NCBI RefSeq assembly: GCF_000516985.1
Contig: NW_006917093.1
Span: 3,534,001 to 3,598,000 of the forward strand
Direction: 5' to 3'
Source: Pestalotiopsis fici W106-1
Lineage: Eukaryota > Ascomycota > Sordariomycetes > Amphisphaeriales > Sporocadaceae
Length of the DNA stretch: 64,000 nt
Each line of letters begins with the position of its first letter. Positions within the stretch are counted from its first letter, which is position 1. Shown here in pieces: positions 31,619-44,529 of this stretch. The notes below the pieces were generated by a model that saw only the letters and a program-made list of their open reading frames with translations, ran no database searches and was not told the origin of the DNA. The position numbers and the translations under genes were made by a program.

Positions 31619-34305
31619 ATGGCGACCGCTCAAGGTGGCGGAGACTCGAAGCTCTTCGCTCGGGTAAGCAATCCTCCTAATTCACTCCTCCCGAGACATT
31701 CGACGACGCCGCTCTGCATCATGCAACCTCGTTCATACATCACCCCATAATGCCCGCAATCCAACCTGATCTGCCCCTGCACATCTTTCACTCTTGATCT
31801 ACAGCGACGAGTTTCCCCCAGACTGTGTCGTTGTATACTCGTACGACCAGCGCCGAGCTGGTTTCACGGTTCACCTATCCCACGACACTTCACCATGATT
31901 CTTTCCTCCCCACAACGCTCAATATATCGCAATCATGTTTCTCGCATACGCCGCAGCGCCGACTTATTACTCACGTCCTTTGACAATGCAGGGCAAGGTG
32001 GCCGAGTTGCGCCTCGAACTCAATAGTGGGAGCAAGAAGGATAAGAACTTCACCCAGAAGAAGATCGCACTCAAGAAGATTGTCGCAAATATGACCATGA
32101 GCAACAACGAGATGGTCTCGCTATTTCCAGACATTATCGCATGCATGCATATACAGAGCTTGGAGATCAAGAAGATGTGAGAGTCGTCCACCTTATACAT
32201 GCGCTTCAGAGAATTGGAAGACTAATAGACGAGTGCAGGTGCTTTTTGTTTTTGGTCAACTATTCGAGAATGAAGCCAGAGATCGCAGTCAAGGCGATAC
32301 CAGTCTTGGAACAGGTGAATATCCAATGCTTCCGCATGGCGCCAATGTGCTGCGCTGACACATGCTGTTCAGGATATGCAAGATACGAATCCACTGGTCA
32401 GGGCGCTGGCACTCCGAACCATGTCGTATGTTCACGTGAAAGAGTTTGTCGAAGCCACGGTTCCTCTGGTGAAGCATCTTCTCAGAGATTCGGATCCATA
32501 TGTGCGGAAAACAGCTGCTTTCTGTGTCTCAAAACTCTATGATCACGATAGACATATGGTTGAAAGATCTGACTTGATAGAACGGCTCAACTCATTGCTC
32601 AGGGATGATAATCCCACCGTCGTAGCCAGCGCACTCGCTGGACTAATGGACATATGGGAAAGGAGTGATGCTATCAAGCTCACAATCGACTATAATAATG
32701 CATCAAAAATGGTTGCCATTCTGGCGGACTGCTCTGAGTAAGTTTTTTTCTGTAGACCAAAGCAGAGTGTAATAGCTGATTATTTGCAGATGGGGCCAAA
32801 CGTACATCTTGGAGGCGCTCATGTCGTATGTTCCTCAAGACAGCGCTGAAGCCACACTTTTGGCAGAAAGAATCGCTCCTCGACTCTCACATTCCAATTC
32901 AGCAGTCGTTTTGACGTGCATTCGTGTAATTCTCTATCTGATGAATTATATTGCCGACGAAAAGCATGTTTCTGCACTATGCCGGAAACTTTCGCCACCG
33001 CTGGTGACACTTCTAGCAAAAGGTCCCGAGGTACAATACCTTGCCCTCCGAAATGCACTGCTCATATTGCAAAGGAGACCCGACATCTTGAGGAATGATA
33101 TCCGCGTATTCTTCTGCAAGTACAATGACCCGATCTATGTCAAGGTCACGAAGCTTGAGCTCATCTTCATGCTTGCAACTGAGAAGAACATTGACGAGGT
33201 CCTGACGGAACTACGTGAATATGCTACCGAGGTGGACGTTCACTTTGTGCGGAAAGCAGTGCGCGCCATCGGAAAGCTGGCCATTAAGATTGAGCCTGCT
33301 GCGCGGAGGTGCATTAATCTGCTCCTTGAGCTCGTCGCCACAAAGGTCCCATACATCGTACAAGAGGCGACTGTGGTGATCCGAAACATCTTCAGGAAAT
33401 ATCCCAACCAATACGAATCCATTATTGGAACACTTTGCGAGCATCTAGACTCGCTCGACGAGCCTGAAGCCAAGGCGGCCATGGTATGGGTGATAGGACA
33501 ATACGCGGATCGCATCGAAAACTCGGACGCGCTTCTCGAGGATTTCCTGTACTCCTTTGCCGAGGAGCCTGTTGAGGTTCAACTCGCTCTGCTCACCGCA
33601 ACTGTCAAGCTCTTCATTCAACGACCAACCAAGGGCCAGGATCTTGTTCCAAAGGTTCTCAAGTGGGCGACTGAGGAGACTGATAATCCAGATCTCCGCG
33701 ACCGGGCATACATGTACTGGCGTTTGCTGTCGACCGACATGAACGTTGCCAAGACAATTGTCATGGGTGAGAAGCCTGCCATTACAGCCGAGTCCGAGAA
33801 GCTGGATCCACAAACCCTGGAAGAAATGTGCCTCAATGTTGGCACACTTGCAACAATCTATCTCAAACCAGTGCAGACAGTCTTCAGATCGGCCAGGCCA
33901 AGGAAATTACAAGACAGCCCTGCTCTGCAGAAGCATACCTTGCCGACATCTCAAAATCTGCCTCGTTTCGAGAACCAGAAGCACCTCAGCATGTTCGGCA
34001 AGGGTGACCAGCCAGCAGTCGTGCGGACGAATCCCAACGGCGGCTTGGCTGGATTTGACAACAATTTCAATGGCCAGCCAGGTCAGAATGGCCAGAATGG
34101 CGACATGGCTCAAGCAACTAATGATGCCGATGCTTTCTTTGCTGGAATTGGTTCCCAGCAGATGGCGGCCATGAATATTCACGAGGCGAGCGATGCTTTT
34201 GGAGGCAGTAACGGTACAGAGGCTGGTTACGTGGTAAATCAATACGCGCCACAACAGGTCATGATGCCTGCACAAGACTCCAATGGCGATTTATTAATAT
34301 TGTAA
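31619..34305 (+). CDS. AP-1 complex beta-adaptin (Apl2-like)
   Basis: Five exons, 31619-31663, 31992-32176, 32239-32314, 32373-32737 and 32790-34305, encode 728 residues. Intron 1 is unusually long for this window (328 nt). Conserved adaptin phrases include [73 protein letters not shown] and [19 protein letters not shown]. The trunk is a HEAT/armadillo solenoid, followed by a Gln/Asn/Gly-rich hinge. As in yeast Apl2, the large C-terminal ear found in animal beta subunits is absent. AP-1 sorts clathrin-coated cargo between trans-Golgi and endosomes. AP-2 beta (Apl1) is the alternative; overall conservation and length favour AP-1. Confidence 0.9.
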
Positions 34306-34868
34306 ATTGTAATAAAATACAGAGATTGTCATTCTGATTTACACAAATAGCGTCCTGTTATCCGTGCTCCAGAAATGCCCTGTTCATGCTTGAAGTAAGG
34401 AATTCGCTCCGGAGGAAACTGGTCATTGCATGATTGACTGCTAATATCCAGTCACTTGCATTTCAGCATCATCAACACTATTGCAGATGACATTTAATAC
34501 AAGAAAGAACATTAGTTGAAGTTGGGAAAAGCAGAAGAAGCAAGTTCATATGAATTTCCAATCAAGACTGGTAAGTGCATGCTGCATTTGCTACACATCT
34601 ATAATGGATGTGCTATTATCGAGTTACCTCGGTGACATAATGTCTCAGCTAGCGCTTAATTTGACTTCACGGCTGAACCTCCACAGATGACTCAAGTAAA
34701 GACCGAACTTTTCCAAACAAGCCTTTTACTTCAATATATTTCAAACTACTCTGCCACCTGAAGCGATTATAACCAAAGGCTCTTAGTGCTTGTTCAGATA
34801 CCTTGTCTGTTCCAGTTGATCATCGCAAAGAACTACTCTTGTCAGCAGTCCCAAGCAAGAGTGAAATC
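34306..34868. other. Intergenic
   Basis: About 0.56 kb, AT-rich 3' flank of AP-1 beta and promoter of the DUF4267 gene. Nothing else seen. Confidence 0.5.
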
Positions 34869-35415
34869 ATGGCGCTGTCTAGTCCACGATTGGTCGAATA
34901 CTGTGCCAACACAACCTTTGTCCTTGGAGTCTTACCGACACTGATTGGGATCAATGCCATTCTCCGCCCAGCGTCGGCCTTGTCTCGTAAGCATACTCTG
35001 CATTTTTCTGATGTGATGCCGCGGTTGTTTTTCCATCTCAGCCTCAGCACGACCCAGAGGCCTCGAAAGAAAAGAAGGAGGAATGAGAAGAAACATGCTG
35101 ACTTTGTACACTTTTGTCATTACTGGGGAAACAGTACTAGGATTCTCTGCACCTCCACAGCCCGAGGGTCAGAAGCTGTCGCGGTCTCTCCTGCGCATGT
35201 ACGGCGGCCGCGACATTGGGCTTGGCCTCATGATGGTGGTGGTCTGGGCCCGCGGTGACCGCCGCACCCTTGGTCTTACCATGCTAGCCTCGCTGCCGAT
35301 TGCCATTGTCGACGGCTTCGTGAGCCGGGACCAGATCGGCGGCGGCGAGTGGGGCCATTGGGTGTTTGTCGGCGTTGGGGCCGGCTTGGCGGCCGGATTA
35401 TTGGAGTGGTTCTAA
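34869..35415 (+). CDS. DUF4267 small integral membrane protein
   Basis: Two exons, 34869-34986 and 35141-35415 (154-nt phase-1 intron), encode 130 residues with about four hydrophobic segments: VLGVLPTLIGINAIL, GLGLMMVVVWARGD, LGLTMLASLPIAIVDGF and VFVGVGAGLAAGLLEWF. The RMYGGRDIGLGLMM phrase and the overall length match DUF4267 proteins. Function unknown. The intron is longer than usual here, and its acceptor choice (TACTAG before GATTCTC) rests on frame continuity. Confidence 0.75.
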
Positions 35416-36596
35416 CGTCGAATACCCGATGACCCCATGGTTTTGAATGGAGGTTTTGGAATGATCTGGTTGAATTTACTCTTCTCTCCACTCAATGATG
35501 GAATTTTTTTAATTTGTGTAATATTAGTTTATGGATAAGTAACTCATTAACATGTACAATTTTCGTTATGTCTGTTCAATTTGTTATGAGCATGACTAAT
35601 ATGACCTGATGCGGCCTCATTACTTTTAACACCAAACAGCACAGTAAAAAATGATGTATTAGAAGCAGGACCAAAGTCAACTTGAGATGCGGTCCTTGGA
35701 GCAGACTCAATGGCTGAATGGTGTGAGAAAGAGATGCCTCTGAGTATCATGGCCTGCTTCTAGGATGCCGCGGTGTTCTATCTAATCATGAGGCAAATTC
35801 TAATACATTTCTAGTTGGTAACTCATCGACAGACAGAAAAATTCACAACAATGATTTCGGGATTGGTGGAATGGTTTTCCGATACCTTGGGGCAGGTTTC
35901 GTTTGAAATTCGCCAAGTTCTCTGCTACTGCTACTCCAACAAGTTGTGATAGTCAGCGAAAATGGAAGAGTACAAATAAATACTCACTCAAGATGCAAAG
36001 CGAAAGTACAGGATATGTCCAATCATCTAGAATACACAATGAAAAGAGAATAACGGTGTTCAAATATTCACCTCGCAGTTGTTCAGAGGCACCAACATCC
36101 ACAATCCTGTGCCGAGTGCCAGCTGGTGCTTTGTATGTGCCAGAACAGGAGGGAGACGACTGTCGTTTGCTGTTTGGACACCAGGTGATTGTCAAGGTAA
36201 AGGAGCTGCATCTCCATGTGAGCTCTTGTCGCTCGTTTGTTGTTTATCCCCCAGACGACGCGACTGCCTTGACCGCGCCGCCCAGGCATTGTCGAGTCCA
36301 CCAACGCCGACATAAATAATTCCACTGCTGTTCCAAGCAGCCACACAAACCACAACAACACACCACTCACACAATCTGCTGTCCTTTTTCCTGTGCTGCC
36401 CCTCAGAGTACAGAATCAAGCTTCTCCATCTCTGTCGAGCATTTGACCCAGCTCCAAGTTTCTTTCAATTGTCACCTTCTCTCGCCGACTTCCAAGCTCT
36501 GCGAAGCTCGTACTTGATCCCCAAGCCCACTCAAACTTCACTCTTCAATCTCACCTGATCGTTCAAAACCAAAGACATCCTCCAACCGCCAGCACA
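35416..36596. other. Intergenic with long CT-rich promoter
   Basis: About 1.2 kb. The last about 200 bp before ATG 36597 are CT-rich with CAAG/CAA leader elements, suggestive of a strongly expressed fungal gene. ORFs here have no coding evidence. Confidence 0.5.
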
Positions 36597-37612
36597 ATGA
36601 AGTCGCGTGGCATTTTCGGTCGCGTCGTCGTCGGCCTCATGGTCTCTGCCATGTGTGTCCTCGCCGTTCTTGGTCAGGACGTCGCCGGCAAGGACATCAA
36701 GAAGATCGAGCCCATGATCCCCGAGTCCGACTTTGAGATTCGCGCTTCCACTGATGCCATCTTTACCTCTGTCACTCTCGATTCTGGCGCCTCCATGACC
36801 TCTGCCGACGCCGAGATCACCGTCGCTCCTGAGAACTCTGTCCATCCCAAGATCGTCCACCCCTTTGAGGTTGAGCCTCACGTTGTCGGCAACGGATCCC
36901 TCACCATCATTGGTCGCGATCTTCAGTACACCACTTCTCTTTCCTCAACCACTCGCACCACTACCATCATCGACGTTTGCACCCAGTGGATCACTACGAC
37001 TTCCACCCGTGGCCAGCCCGCCCCCTCTGCCGGCCAGGAGCACCATGCCCTTCCCACGCCCGACAAGTACAATACTAGCGACGAGGTTATAGTCCCCCAC
37101 ACCAAGTCCACCAGCGTCAGGTTCAATTGGGTCGCCAACGCCACCGCCGCTTTTGCTACCGGTGGTAGTGCTGGCACCGGCCATGAGACTGCCGCTCTTG
37201 CTACTGGTGTTTCTGGTGGCGGCGCACACAGCACTGCTGGAGGTCCTTACCACCGTCCCACGCAGACTCCTTGTAAGTACCGAAAACCCCAACCCCCTAT
37301 GGTGTTCTCGCTTTCTTCATTGCTTTGTCGAAGAAATTTTCTCGAAGATTTATTCCGCGTTTTTCATATCATGTCCCACAAATTAAATGCCCATCTGTGA
37401 CCCCCCAGCTCATCCGCACACTCCCTCACACAATCAAGAGAAACATTGAAAAGCTAATACATTTCGACTCACTAGACACCAGCGCTGCCAGGGCCGTTCG
37501 CCCCGAGTTCGTCTACATGGCCGCCATGGTCAGCTTCGTGGCAATTGTCGCTCATGTTGGCACCCATGTTGTTGTCTGGACTCTGAGAAACTGCTACGGC
37601 TATCTCTTGTAA
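36597..37612 (+). CDS. Secretory-pathway protein with signal peptide, Ser/Thr-rich middle and C-terminal hydrophobic helix
   Basis: Two exons, 36597-37272 and 37476-37612 (203-nt phase-1 intron), encode 270 residues. MKSRGIFGRVVVGLMVSAMCVLAVLG (split here as two parts: a basic start and the hydrophobic core VVVGLMVSAMCVLAVLG) is a good signal peptide. The middle is rich in Thr/Ser with TTSLSSTTRTTTIIDVCTQW, typical of cell-wall or surface proteins. The second exon gives FVYMAAMVSFVAIVAHVG, a C-terminal hydrophobic segment consistent with a membrane or GPI-type anchor, although the TLRNCYGYLL tail after it is longer than usual for GPI signals. Codon use is strongly C-biased, hinting at high expression. 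No named family recognised. Confidence 0.7.
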
Positions 37613-38401
37613 GCTGCTCTGAGCAGCAGAGAAAGGGCAAAGAATGGAGGAGGAGTGAGTACTTGAGATTCCGAGAGGCAGCTCGGTCAAGACTTCTCTA
37701 CATGTGGTGAAAGGATTGCCCTTCGCAAAGGACAATCAGGAAATGGGCAGCTATGATTTGGCCAGTGCGCCACCAAGGGAAATTGTCCATCAAGGACCAA
37801 GATGAATCGCCCAGCCTAGAGTGAAAGCCCAATACATAAAAATCTGCCGAACAAAACTCGTTGAACTTGTGTGACTTGAGAAATACCAGTGATATTGATA
37901 TTGGTTTTTGTGAAGAAGCTGGGATGTCTGTAATGGACATGCACAAACTACCGCATCCCTCGTTGCGGCACATGCGCATCTCGGATACTTCCCAGACGGT
38001 TAAAGACCAGTATGCACATAACTGTTCACCGTAATCGAATCCTTGATCTTTAGACCTCCGAGTTAGCTGATTCACTACACAATTCTTAAAAAGACACAAC
38101 TGTAGCTCTGGACGTGGTGGTATGCCATAACTGAATTTTACTTTCGTGATCGAAGTGAAAAAGCAAACAAAGACCATTCATTCATGTCCCGTGACCCGAA
38201 AAGGCAGTAAGGGTCACTGTCATGGCCAGAAACTCCCAAATCAGAAAATGGAAAGGTTGCGAAGACGATATCAAAACCCAACAGAACCCTCCTTAGTTGC
38301 CATGAGGCAAGTTCTTGTATCACTCATTCCCTTCTATACCCTCAAAGGATCCACTAGCCTCACTAGGCTTAAGCTTTTCATCATCAGTGGCTCAAAAGCA
38401 T
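37613..38401. other. Intergenic, convergent 3' flanks
   Basis: About 0.8 kb between convergent genes. No coding, RNA or repeat signal seen. Confidence 0.5.
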
Positions 38402-39576
38402 CTATGAGGCACTCTCGCGGCTCTTGCGGTAAGCTGCCTCCTGCTCAACTTGAAGTCCCTCAATGACAGGCGCAAGCTCGCTGAGGATCTCGTAGGCCTT
38501 CTTGTGGTATTCGACCTGAGCCTGGATCAGCTCAGCAAGGTTGCGAAGTGGCTCGGGAGTGTCGAGAACCTTGACGACGACGTTAATAACCCACATTTCA
38601 CATAGACATGGTCCAAGGGAGCACTTACGTTCTTCATCACACCGACAGCCTCCTCAGTCTGAGTGACAAACTCATCCTCGGCCTTCTCAATCTCCTCCTG
38701 AGCCTCGGGGGTAAGGTCCTGCTCGTTGTGGTGCTCCTCTCGGGGGTTGGCGCCCATCTTCCATGTGTTACCCTTGACGCGAGACTTGACAGAGTCCAGC
38801 GTCAAGCGGCTCTTCTCAACGTTCTTCCTGGCGCGAGTAGCAAACTGAAGGTTGGTGTTGAGGGTCGTGTTCCATCCGGCCAGGAAGCGGCTTTGGATCT
38901 GGGCATCCTGTGCAAGACGGGCCTCGCCAACACGCTCGCTAGCCAGTGCGTACTTCTCAAGCGCGGTGGCCAGAGGGTCCTCACCAGCGCCGGTGTGCTG
39001 CTGGTGCAGAACCTGCGAGCCGGCGAGAGAGGCACGCGCAAGAGCGTGGCTGAAGGTCTTGGGCTGGGGCTTGGCAGAGGGAGGTGCGGTCAGGGCAGCT
39101 TGTGCTTCAGCGGGGGTCGAGGCAGTAGAAAGAAGCTGGACCTTCTCGCTGACAGTTCGGCCAAGGTCGCCAAAGGTCTCCTTGATGTTGGGTGGGTAGT
39201 CATAGGACTCATTGTTGTACTGGGTCGTCACGGAGAGCAACTTCTGGTGGACCTGCTTCAGCGCATCGACTCGCTTCTCGAGGTCAATGTAGTCGGGAGG
39301 GAGCTGGGTCTAATAGTTTATCTGTTAGTCATTTATATACTTTTGGAATGGGAGATGTTAGAAGGTTGTGGCTTGTTTCGCACCTTGTCCTCAGCTTGAC
39401 CAAGCTGCTCCTTGGTGTACTGAAAGGTTCGCGTGGCAAACGGTGTGAACTGCGACCCGAGAGTGCTAGATATCGCCAAATCAGCAGCTGGTTTCTTGGG
39501 CGTTTAATCATAATGCGGGGCACTGCACGATAAGAACATACGTCAGACTGTTGCCGAAAGCCTTGAAGTTGTCCAT
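38402..39576 (-). CDS. Gvp36-type BAR-domain protein
   Basis: Four exons, 39576-39542, 39465-39384, 39309-38629 and 38569-38402, encode 321 residues, close to yeast Gvp36. The start MDNFKAFGNSL, then TPFATRTFQYTKEQLGQAED, PPDYIDLEKRVDALKQVHQK and SYDYPPNIKETFGDLGRTVS are characteristic of the BAR_2 family (Bin/amphiphysin/Rvs domain for vesicular trafficking). The C-terminal helix QAQVEYHKKAYEILSELAP completes the coiled-coil dimer arm. The protein should bind and curve Golgi/endosomal membranes. All intron phases agree (2, 0, 0). ATG 39576 is confirmed by the conserved N-terminus. Confidence 0.88.
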
Positions 39577-40541
39577 CTTGACGACTGGTGGGTAATGAGA
39601 CTGGTCGGGCAGATATTCCGTAGGTTGAGCTTCAAAAATTGTCAAAGACTTGAGAGTAGTAGTATCAGTCTCGGTAAGGTTGGAAAACAAGTTGGCGACT
39701 TTGATAGACGGATGCCTATCAATAGGTAGGTAGCAAGTGCGTGCAGCGACTTTAAGGGGCCACAGCGTCTTTCGGGGACCCGCTAACAGTGAAACTTGAC
39801 CTTGGCAGGGTTTCGAAGAGCAGTGATCTGTACGCCAACGCCTGTAGCTTCAGATGGCAGCACCAGCACATCAGTTCAATACGTTTAAGTTTACGCACGT
39901 GACTCTCAAGATAGGTGTGTACCTGACAAACGTCACCAATAACCCAGCAACTGCGCCGCAGCAGCGATCATAACACCGCCTACTTGACTATTACGAGTTT
40001 GACAAAGATCTGCCTTCCAAAGGATCACCAATCCACGCACACTACATGGACAACAACTGGTCGATATATCACAACCTTTGTATTATGTGGGTAGAATTCT
40101 TTGGTCTCTTATAGCGCCGAGGACTGTTTGATCTTCAGTGCTCATGTCTGGGTTGAAGCACAATGACCTATACTATTTCCCGTCCCTTACATATATTACA
40201 TTGATAGATTACCGGGTGCTGAGCTGTGACAAGGTGGTTGCTCAAGGTTGTTTGACTAAAGGCAAATGGAATGCACTCGACCGGATTTCCCCAATCCCTC
40301 ATGTAGGCACTCTCAGTTGTGGAAAGTGTTCGCGGCACACGCAAACCTTGCAGATCAGACATTTGGACACAACTAATTTTATAAGTCAACACCAGTCACG
40401 ATCGATTGATTGAATGCCGCTAACAAAAATGTTGTACAAATACCAACAAGTACTACTCTAACCCCAATATCTACCAACTCCTACTCAGTGAACAAGCCAA
40501 TGTAGGTATACAATCCGCTGATCGTACCCACGGCTTACTCA
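39577..40541. other. Intergenic
   Basis: About 0.97 kb. Promoter of the BAR gene and 3' flank of the DUF4360 gene. Nothing else supported. Confidence 0.5.
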
Positions 40542-41260
40542 TCAACACCTCCGCCAGACATATCCATAGCTCTCAGTCAGGGTCGTGTCGCCTCCCTTTC
40601 CAAAGTAGCCATACTGGTTGCCATCAGCCAGAAGCGCCGCTCGGAAGTTGACATTCAAGATTCCAACGTCGCCTGAAGATGAGCTGCAAGGCGACCAGAC
40701 GACCCGCGAATTGGGGATCGTCGCGTGTGCCGTGGCTATGTCGTCGATGCGAGTGTTGCCAGTGTTCTCAATGACACCTCTGACGGTGGACTGCGCTTCT
40801 TGATCAGTCAAAGTAACTTTCGGGTTGCCACTATACTATCCCAGCGATGAAGAAAATAAACAAAGGGACTTACAGTCGTGCCAGCATCTTGACTCCAAAA
40901 GTTGGTCACGTAGAAATCCAATTCTGCTCCGGGGTCGAGGACGAGATGCCCCCGGACATAGACATCCTTGATACCGAGCTGCCAGCCGGCCGAGCACCCG
41001 GTAACTTGGAGGTGGACCTCGCAGTTCTCGGTGCTTGCTGCGGCGTTGGGTAGCGAGACCTCAAAGTTGTTGAGCCGAAATGCGAGGTCGTCCCACGCTC
41101 CTAGCTTGTCGACGCCCGGTGCGCTGGAGGGGCAGCCGGAGCCAGAATATTGAATCGACGCTACATGAGGCACCGATGCAGGAACATCGCGGACGTTGAT
41201 CGCATTCGTGGCGGCGTGGGCCAGAGGTACGATGAGCGGAAGAAGCGTAGAGTGATGCAT
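40542..41260 (-). CDS. DUF4360 secreted protein
   Basis: Two exons, 41260-40874 and 40790-40542, encode 211 residues. MHHSTLLPLIVPLAHA is a signal peptide. The body follows the DUF4360 pattern: SIQYSGSGCPSS, FRLNNFEVSLPN, ENCEVHLQVTGCSAGWQLGI and a C-terminal SYGYVWRRC. Several cysteines are suitable for disulfides. The intron is 83 nt, with the acceptor placed at GCGCAG because a TTGACTGAT branch site precedes it; this gives GTT-STVRGVIEN. Nearer acceptors would give an intron under 45 nt or shift the frame. Extracellular location is inferred; molecular function unknown. Confidence 0.8.
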
Positions 41261-42589
41261 GCTGATCGATTTTGGTGTGGCCGGGTAGCAATCAAAGTAT
41301 GAAGGACTTATCGAGGCAAGTACAAGTGAGCCTATCTTGCCACGATCCTTCTCCCGTGATGTGATAACCAACGATCCTCTTATACATATTCGAATCCGTT
41401 TTATCCTGGCTTGCCCTCTTCGTTGCCACCCTACATGAACTTTCCTCCTTGATACATACAGCGCAGTGAGCTACAAACTCTAGCCTCTCAGTCATTACAA
41501 TCTCCGAGAATCTCGAATATGACTAGTGGCCAGCTTTGCGACCTCATCGCCCACAGTTCGGGCGGCTCGACCGCTGCTGAAGCTGAATGGCCATTTAGCC
41601 ATATTAATTAACCAGCACTCAACACCACGTCCCTGGGAACTCCAGTCCCGCTTTTCCTAAACTCACCTTAACCAGGACATCATTGACAGGTGAAATACTA
41701 TTTATAGACAGAGAAAACTTATAACAAGCCGGGCCTGGTGACCTTGATCGCCGGGTGGCGTTTTGACCGGGTAATACAACGAGGCTGCTGCGTGCAAAAG
41801 ATCTCCGCTTATTGATGAGTATGCTTGGGGAGAAAACAAGTTCAGGACCGAGTGTACGTCGATTTGCAAAAGCCTAGATCTTCTTGGACCTCTATTTCTG
41901 GAGCCAGGAGCTGCATTATAAATGACTTGCGTAATATGCTATTACCATCTGATAAATTGGCCGCTATTCTCAAGTCGCTATATCAAATGTCTGAGGACTT
42001 CTAGGTATTTACATATTGTTTTGAAGAGTCAGTGTATTTTGTCACAAAGAAATGTCGCTCATTAATATTCATCCCAGTCGTCTCTGCTATGAGCACGATC
42101 TTTGCTGCGTTGTGGTTGGGCTTGGCAACGAACGAGGTGTGCGAATGAATCATTTTAAATCCATAACAGACAAATGTCTAAGTCAGTCACACAAAATTGA
42201 GAGCCATTCATGGTGAAAATTAATGTAAAAGTTTGGCTCGCGCAATCATTGTTCACTGCCTTGGAACTTGACAGCGTGCATCCCTGGCACTTTTCACATA
42301 GGGTCTAGACTTTGACATCCACAGTCATTACATCACGAGTTGTAAGTTCTTCACGATTTTGATTTTCATTTATCTGCCACTTGCCTGCTCTGGTTTATAA
42401 GCGTAATGGCATGCATCTATATCCATGCTGTTTTAGACTCCAATGAGTGAGACTCAACTGAGACGACTCAAAATTCTGGCCATATGACCCAACCATCTCA
42501 TCTTCAGAACTGATTTGCAGAAATGTGTATTACACATGCTTATCGTGACCACCAGACCCTGTAGAGGGTCTACGCCAAGCTGAAGGTGC
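41261..42589. other. Intergenic
   Basis: About 1.3 kb, AT-rich; promoter of the DUF4360 gene and 3' flank of eIF2-alpha. No gene, RNA or repeat recognised. Confidence 0.5.
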
Positions 42590-43724
42590 TCAGATAGTGT
42601 CGGGGTTCTCGTCGTCGCTCTCAGAAACATCCTCATCTCCGCTAATCTCAGCATTCTCGCGCTCTCTCTTCTCCATCAGTGCCTGCAGCTCAGCATCGTC
42701 GGACTCGGTAACGGCCTTGGGCTCCATCTTCACAATCAAGGAGCCTCCGGCTTCCTCAATGTTCTTTCTAATGTCGACGATGGCCTCCTCCAGGCGCGTA
42801 ATACCAATGTTCTTGTCCAAACATGTGCTGGTCAAGACATACAGTGGCGGGGACACAAGCTTGACCTTGACCTGGTTGTCCTCGGTGTTCTTGGCCTCGG
42901 CAGTTCGCAGGGCAGTCTTGACGGCATCGATACCCTCGTAACCGAAGCAGGTGACTTCGACATCAGCTCGGACCTTGGTAGGCTGAGGGGTCAGACGCTT
43001 TCCAATGTAGGACTTGAGCTCCTCAGCAACGGCGTCGCTCGAGAAAGTGACATCGTTCCAGACATCAGGGTTTCTAAGAAAACGTCTAGTCAGCAGGCGT
43101 ATTCCACCAGACAAGGTCTTCTGTAAAAATGGGTGCGACATACGTGATCGATAGCTTGAAGGCGTCAATCGAGTGACCGTACTTCTTGTTCAAGGGCCAG
43201 GCTATGCTCTCGTACAGCTCCTCAATGGGGACCTGGGTCTTCTCGGCAACGTGGCGCATGATGGAGTGCACCATCTTGCTCTTGTTATACCGCTCCTCAC
43301 ACTTGACGATATCCTCTGGAGACACTCGGCGCTTTGAAAGATCAATGTAACCTGCCAGGCGAAAAAAAAATATTAGCAGGGAAAAAGGCTCCCCATGATA
43401 TTAGAACTGATGCGCCACATACCCTTCTCCTTGTCCACTCTGAGCACGACGACAACCTCGTTTCGGCCGACACGGATGAGCTTCTGAATCGATCGGATAC
43501 GACGTCTGGAAAGTTCGCTGAGAAGAATCATGCCGTCAATGTTGTCGTACTCCAGCAGCTATTCAGGATGCATGATTAGCGGAGCGGTTTCGGGACTGGG
43601 CATCAAAGCAGCAGCTAACCTTGACGTAGGCACCCATATCGGCAATCTGCTTGACGTTGACCATGACGAAGGAGTCAATCTCCGGGTACTTCTCCTCGTA
43701 AAACCGGCAGTTTGTTAACGACAT
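42590..43724 (-). CDS. Translation initiation factor eIF2 alpha subunit
   Basis: Four exons, 43724-43620, 43558-43423, 43351-43144 and 43073-42590, encode 310 residues. [20 protein letters not shown] begins the S1 RNA-binding domain, and [20 protein letters not shown] leads to [12 protein letters not shown]. The Ser after SEL is residue 52 counting Met (Ser51 of mature numbering), the site phosphorylated by Gcn2-type kinases to restrict translation under stress. The helical and alpha-beta C-terminal domains follow ([30 protein letters not shown]), then an acidic tail [15 protein letters not shown]. All features expected for a functional subunit are present. Divergent from Nte1. Confidence 0.97.
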
Positions 43725-44529
43725 CTTGGCGGTTGTGTGTGGTGGCAATCAGGAAAGATGTAAACGGCAGCGATTGCGCTCAGGCAAGCGGGTCGGATCC
43801 GCGATCGGTCGGGCGTTTGTTCTTCTCTGGACGGGACCAGGAGGTTTTCACGGGCTCTTTTCCGTCAGAGATGGCGAGGTTGAGAGGGATCGTGGGATGA
43901 CGTGGGCGGATCGGGGAATCGCGCTGGCTTGACTTTGGTGAGAATTATTGGGAGTCATGCAGTAAATTTGAGTGACCTACTCAAAGAATACGTCCTTTGG
44001 TGGGGTGTGGTGCGGTGCCCCGCGACAGTGCACGGCCACATTTGCTACCTAGCTAAGGCTCAGCACGAAAAAAAGGGCGCTACAGCCGAGATTGGACTGG
44101 ACAGGACACACGAGCGCGGAAGATCACAAGCTCCGGACCCAGGTAACAGTGGAATGGAACCAAGCAGAAAAAAAATAAAAATACCACAAACGAGGGCACA
44201 TGCTCAACAAGCTTTTCCTCGTTTGTTTCTAGAAACGAGTTGCTGGTGTTTGCCCTTACCAGCAGGCGAATGCATCTGCCCTGAGAGAAGTCGCCGTCTT
44301 TTCCCAGATGTCTCGGGCACAGCACCTTGCCCGGAGCCGCGTCTCCAGCTTGAGCTTCTCTGTTGAAGTACCGACATAACTGCTGTTTCAACGACTCTTT
44401 CCAGGCCTTGCTAGGCTTTGGCGCAAAACCCCTCCTAAAGACACAAGGCTAGATATGCAATAGCCGACGCGTTTTCTGCACGACCCACGTCCAGATCGCA
44501 CACCTTCTTCCAACTTGACACATGTCAGC
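43725..44529. promoter_or_regulatory. Divergent promoter region of eIF2-alpha and Nte1
   Basis: About 0.8 kb between divergent ATGs. An A-rich run lies near 44170. No gene supported. Confidence 0.5.

Noticed and set aside
36945..37292. Antisense Gly/Val/Ser-rich ORFs opposite the surface-protein gene
   Set aside because: Produced by the strong C-ending codon bias of the real gene; no independent start or homology.
38608..39399. 263-codon ORF antisense to the BAR-domain gene
   Set aside because: Leu/Gly-rich mirror of a well-supported coiled-coil exon.
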